This document shows, one piece after another, positions 5,573 to 6,503 of a DNA stretch of 6,503 nt (the first letter of the stretch is position 1; each line of letters opens with the position of its first letter). The DNA lies in assembly GCA_937989795.1 (NCBI GenBank), contig CALKBB010000339.1:1-6503 (forward strand), read 5' to 3'. The notes beneath the pieces were generated by a model. The model saw only the letters and a list, made by a program, of their open reading frames with translations, made no database searches and was not told the origin of the DNA. The stretch is from an uncultured Collinsella sp. Its GTDB lineage: Bacteria; Actinomycetota; Coriobacteriia; Coriobacteriales; Coriobacteriaceae. The position numbers and the translations under genes were made by a program.

Positions 5573-5606
5573 CGTGCGTCGGATGTTTCGCCGCATCCGA
5601 CGCACG
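5573..5606 (+). other. Post-stop hairpin after ssnA
   Basis: CGTGCGTCGGATG (5573-5585) pairs perfectly over 13 bp with CATCCGACGCACG (5594-5606) around the 8-nt loop TTTCGCCG. It begins 16 nt after the stop codon, exactly as the hairpin after the permease does, and has TCGCC at the same loop positions 3-7. No T-run follows. Further short pairings lie downstream before ygfK: GCGCT/AGCGC near 5633-5647 and CGCCCG/CGGGCG (5661-5666 with 5681-5686). Confidence 0.7.
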
Positions 5607-5705
5607 TATAGGCGGCCTCCGCGGGGTCGCCGGCGCTGTGCTAGCGCTACACCGTATTTGCGCCCGCCGCGCGGTCTCGCCGGGCGTTACAGAGAGGAGC
5701 TCATT

Positions 5706-6503
5706 ATGAGCGACATCATGAGGCCGATCCCGTTTTCGCAGCTGATGAACTGGATCATCGAGGAGCACAAGACTCAGGGCGCCATCTTTGGCGTGCGCAA
5801 GATGGTCACGGCCAACCAGGAGGGAGCGCTTTCCATTTTTGACGAGCGCATCGAGACTCCGTTTGGCCCGGCCGCAGGCCCGAACACCCAGCTTGCACAG
5901 AATATAGTGGCCGCATACTATGCCGGCGCCCGCTTCTTTGAGCTCAAGACCGTTCAGGTTATGGACGGCGAGGAGCTCTCCAAGTGTGTGAACAAGCCCT
6001 GCATCGTGGCACAGGACGAGTGCTACAACTGCGAGTGGTCGACCGAGCTCGAGGTTCCGCAGGCCTTTGCCGAGTACGTGAAGGCATGGTTTGCCTGCCA
6101 CCTGATCGCTCGCGAGTACGGCCTGGGCAGCCCGGACGGCTTTGTCTTCAACATGTCCGTGGGCTATGACCTCGAGGGCATCAAGAGCCCCAAGGTCGAT
6201 GCCTACATCGAGGGCATGAAGGACGCCAGCGGCTCCGAGGTTTGGAACGAGTGCCGCACGTGGGCGCTCGCCAACCTGGACAAGTTTGAGCATGTCGACG
6301 CCGCGTTTGTCGAGTCCATCCCGGCACGCGTCTCCAACTCCATCACCGAGTCTACCCTGCACGGCTGCCCGCCGGCGGAGATCGAGCGCATCGCGACCTA
6401 CCTGATTACCGAGAAGGGTCTCAACACCTACATCAAGTGCAACCCCACGCTGCTGGGCTATGAGTTTGCCCGCCAGCGTCTGAACGAGCTGGGCTTTGAC
6501 TAC
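5706..6503 (+). CDS. ygfK: YgfK, putative Fe-S/flavin oxidoreductase ('selenate reductase subunit'), 5' part only
   Basis: The frame is open for 266 codons from the ATG at 5706 to the window edge. GAGGAG lies 6 nt before the start. Family members are about 1000 residues, so roughly the first quarter is present. Recognisable YgfK segments are DIMRPIPF (3-10), TPFGPAAGPNTQLAQNIV (51-68), FELKTVQ (78-84), FNMSVGYDLEGIK (148-160), STLHGCPPAEIE (216-227) and KCNPTLLGY (244-252). The region resembles the flavin-binding barrel of dihydropyrimidine/dihydroorotate dehydrogenases; the part beyond the window should carry Fe-S and FAD/NAD-binding domains. The name comes from a link to selenate reduction in E. 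coli. Placement beside ssnA and a purine permease fits a redox role in anaerobic purine breakdown, which is inferred. Cys94, Cys99, Cys106 and Cys109 form a tight cluster. Confidence 0.95.
   Translation, partial: MSDIMRPIPFSQLMNWIIEEHKTQGAIFGVRKMVTANQEGALSIFDERIETPFGPAAGPNTQLAQNIVAAYYAGARFFELKTVQVMDGEELSKCVNKPCIVAQDECYNCEWSTELEVPQAFAEYVKAWFACHLIAREYGLGSPDGFVFNMSVGYDLEGIKSPKVDAYIEGMKDASGSEVWNECRTWALANLDKFEHVDAAFVESIPARVSNSITESTLHGCPPAEIERIATYLITEKGLNTYIKCNPTLLGYEFARQRLNELGFDY

Noticed and set aside
4126..5654. CGGTGTAG (4126-4133) and its reverse complement CTACACCG (5647-5654), and GCCGGCGCT at 4134-4142 and 5629-5637, shared by the two operon gaps
   Set aside because: These are short GC-rich matches that can arise by chance, and they do not sit in equivalent structural positions.
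5553..6362. A 269-codon open frame on the minus strand opposite ygfK
   Set aside because: It is the complement of clear YgfK coding sequence and has no recognisable motif or family.
1..6503. CRISPR arrays, tRNA/rRNA genes, insertion sequences or attachment sites
   Set aside because: No regularly spaced repeats, no RNA gene signatures, and no transposase-like frames or paired terminal repeats were seen.

Overview
This is a chromosomal window from a GC-rich anaerobe. By eye the coding DNA is about 60% G+C, with strong third-position G/C preference and intergenic promoters that are clearly AT-richer. Gene content and codon use best fit a gut actinobacterium of the Coriobacteriia (Collinsella-like). 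That placement is inference, because the window holds no rRNA or other marker gene.

Layout from left to right. (1) Positions 1-812, minus strand: the first 270 codons of a U32-family protein, running off the left edge. (2) Positions 813-1111: a divergent intergenic region with several small hairpins and a strong 12-bp hairpin in the ridA leader. (3) Positions 1112-1489, plus strand: ridA, an enamine/imine deaminase, followed by a perfect 15-bp terminator that also serves the convergent gene. (4) Positions 1602-2258, minus strand: a YheO/DauR-type transcription regulator (PAS-like sensor plus C-terminal HTH) starting at a GTG. (5) Positions 2259-2610: an AT-rich divergent control region with a plausible promoter overlapped by a Fur-box-like element and short repeats. 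(6) Positions 2611-4005, plus strand: an NCS2 nucleobase permease. (7) Positions 4201-5556, plus strand: ssnA, a metal-dependent aminohydrolase. (8) Positions 5706-6503, plus strand: the first 266 codons of ygfK, a large putative redox protein, running off the right edge.

The permease, ssnA and ygfK point in the same direction with no visible intrinsic terminator between them. They look like the start of an anaerobic purine (uric acid/xanthine) utilisation locus like the ssnA-ygfK region of Escherichia coli and many gut anaerobes. The divergent YheO-type protein is the obvious candidate regulator. RidA, just across the convergent terminator, may help because diaminopropionate ammonia-lyase, a usual member of such loci, releases 2-aminoacrylate, the classic RidA substrate.

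The least ordinary features are three. The permease has glutamines where characterised NCS2 xanthine transporters carry essential acidic residues. A matched pair of hairpins lies exactly 16 nt after the stop codons of the permease and ssnA, with different stems but the same TCGCC in the same loop positions. The permease-ssnA gap also holds a possible loop-bulge interaction. No CRISPR array, tRNA, rRNA or mobile element was seen.
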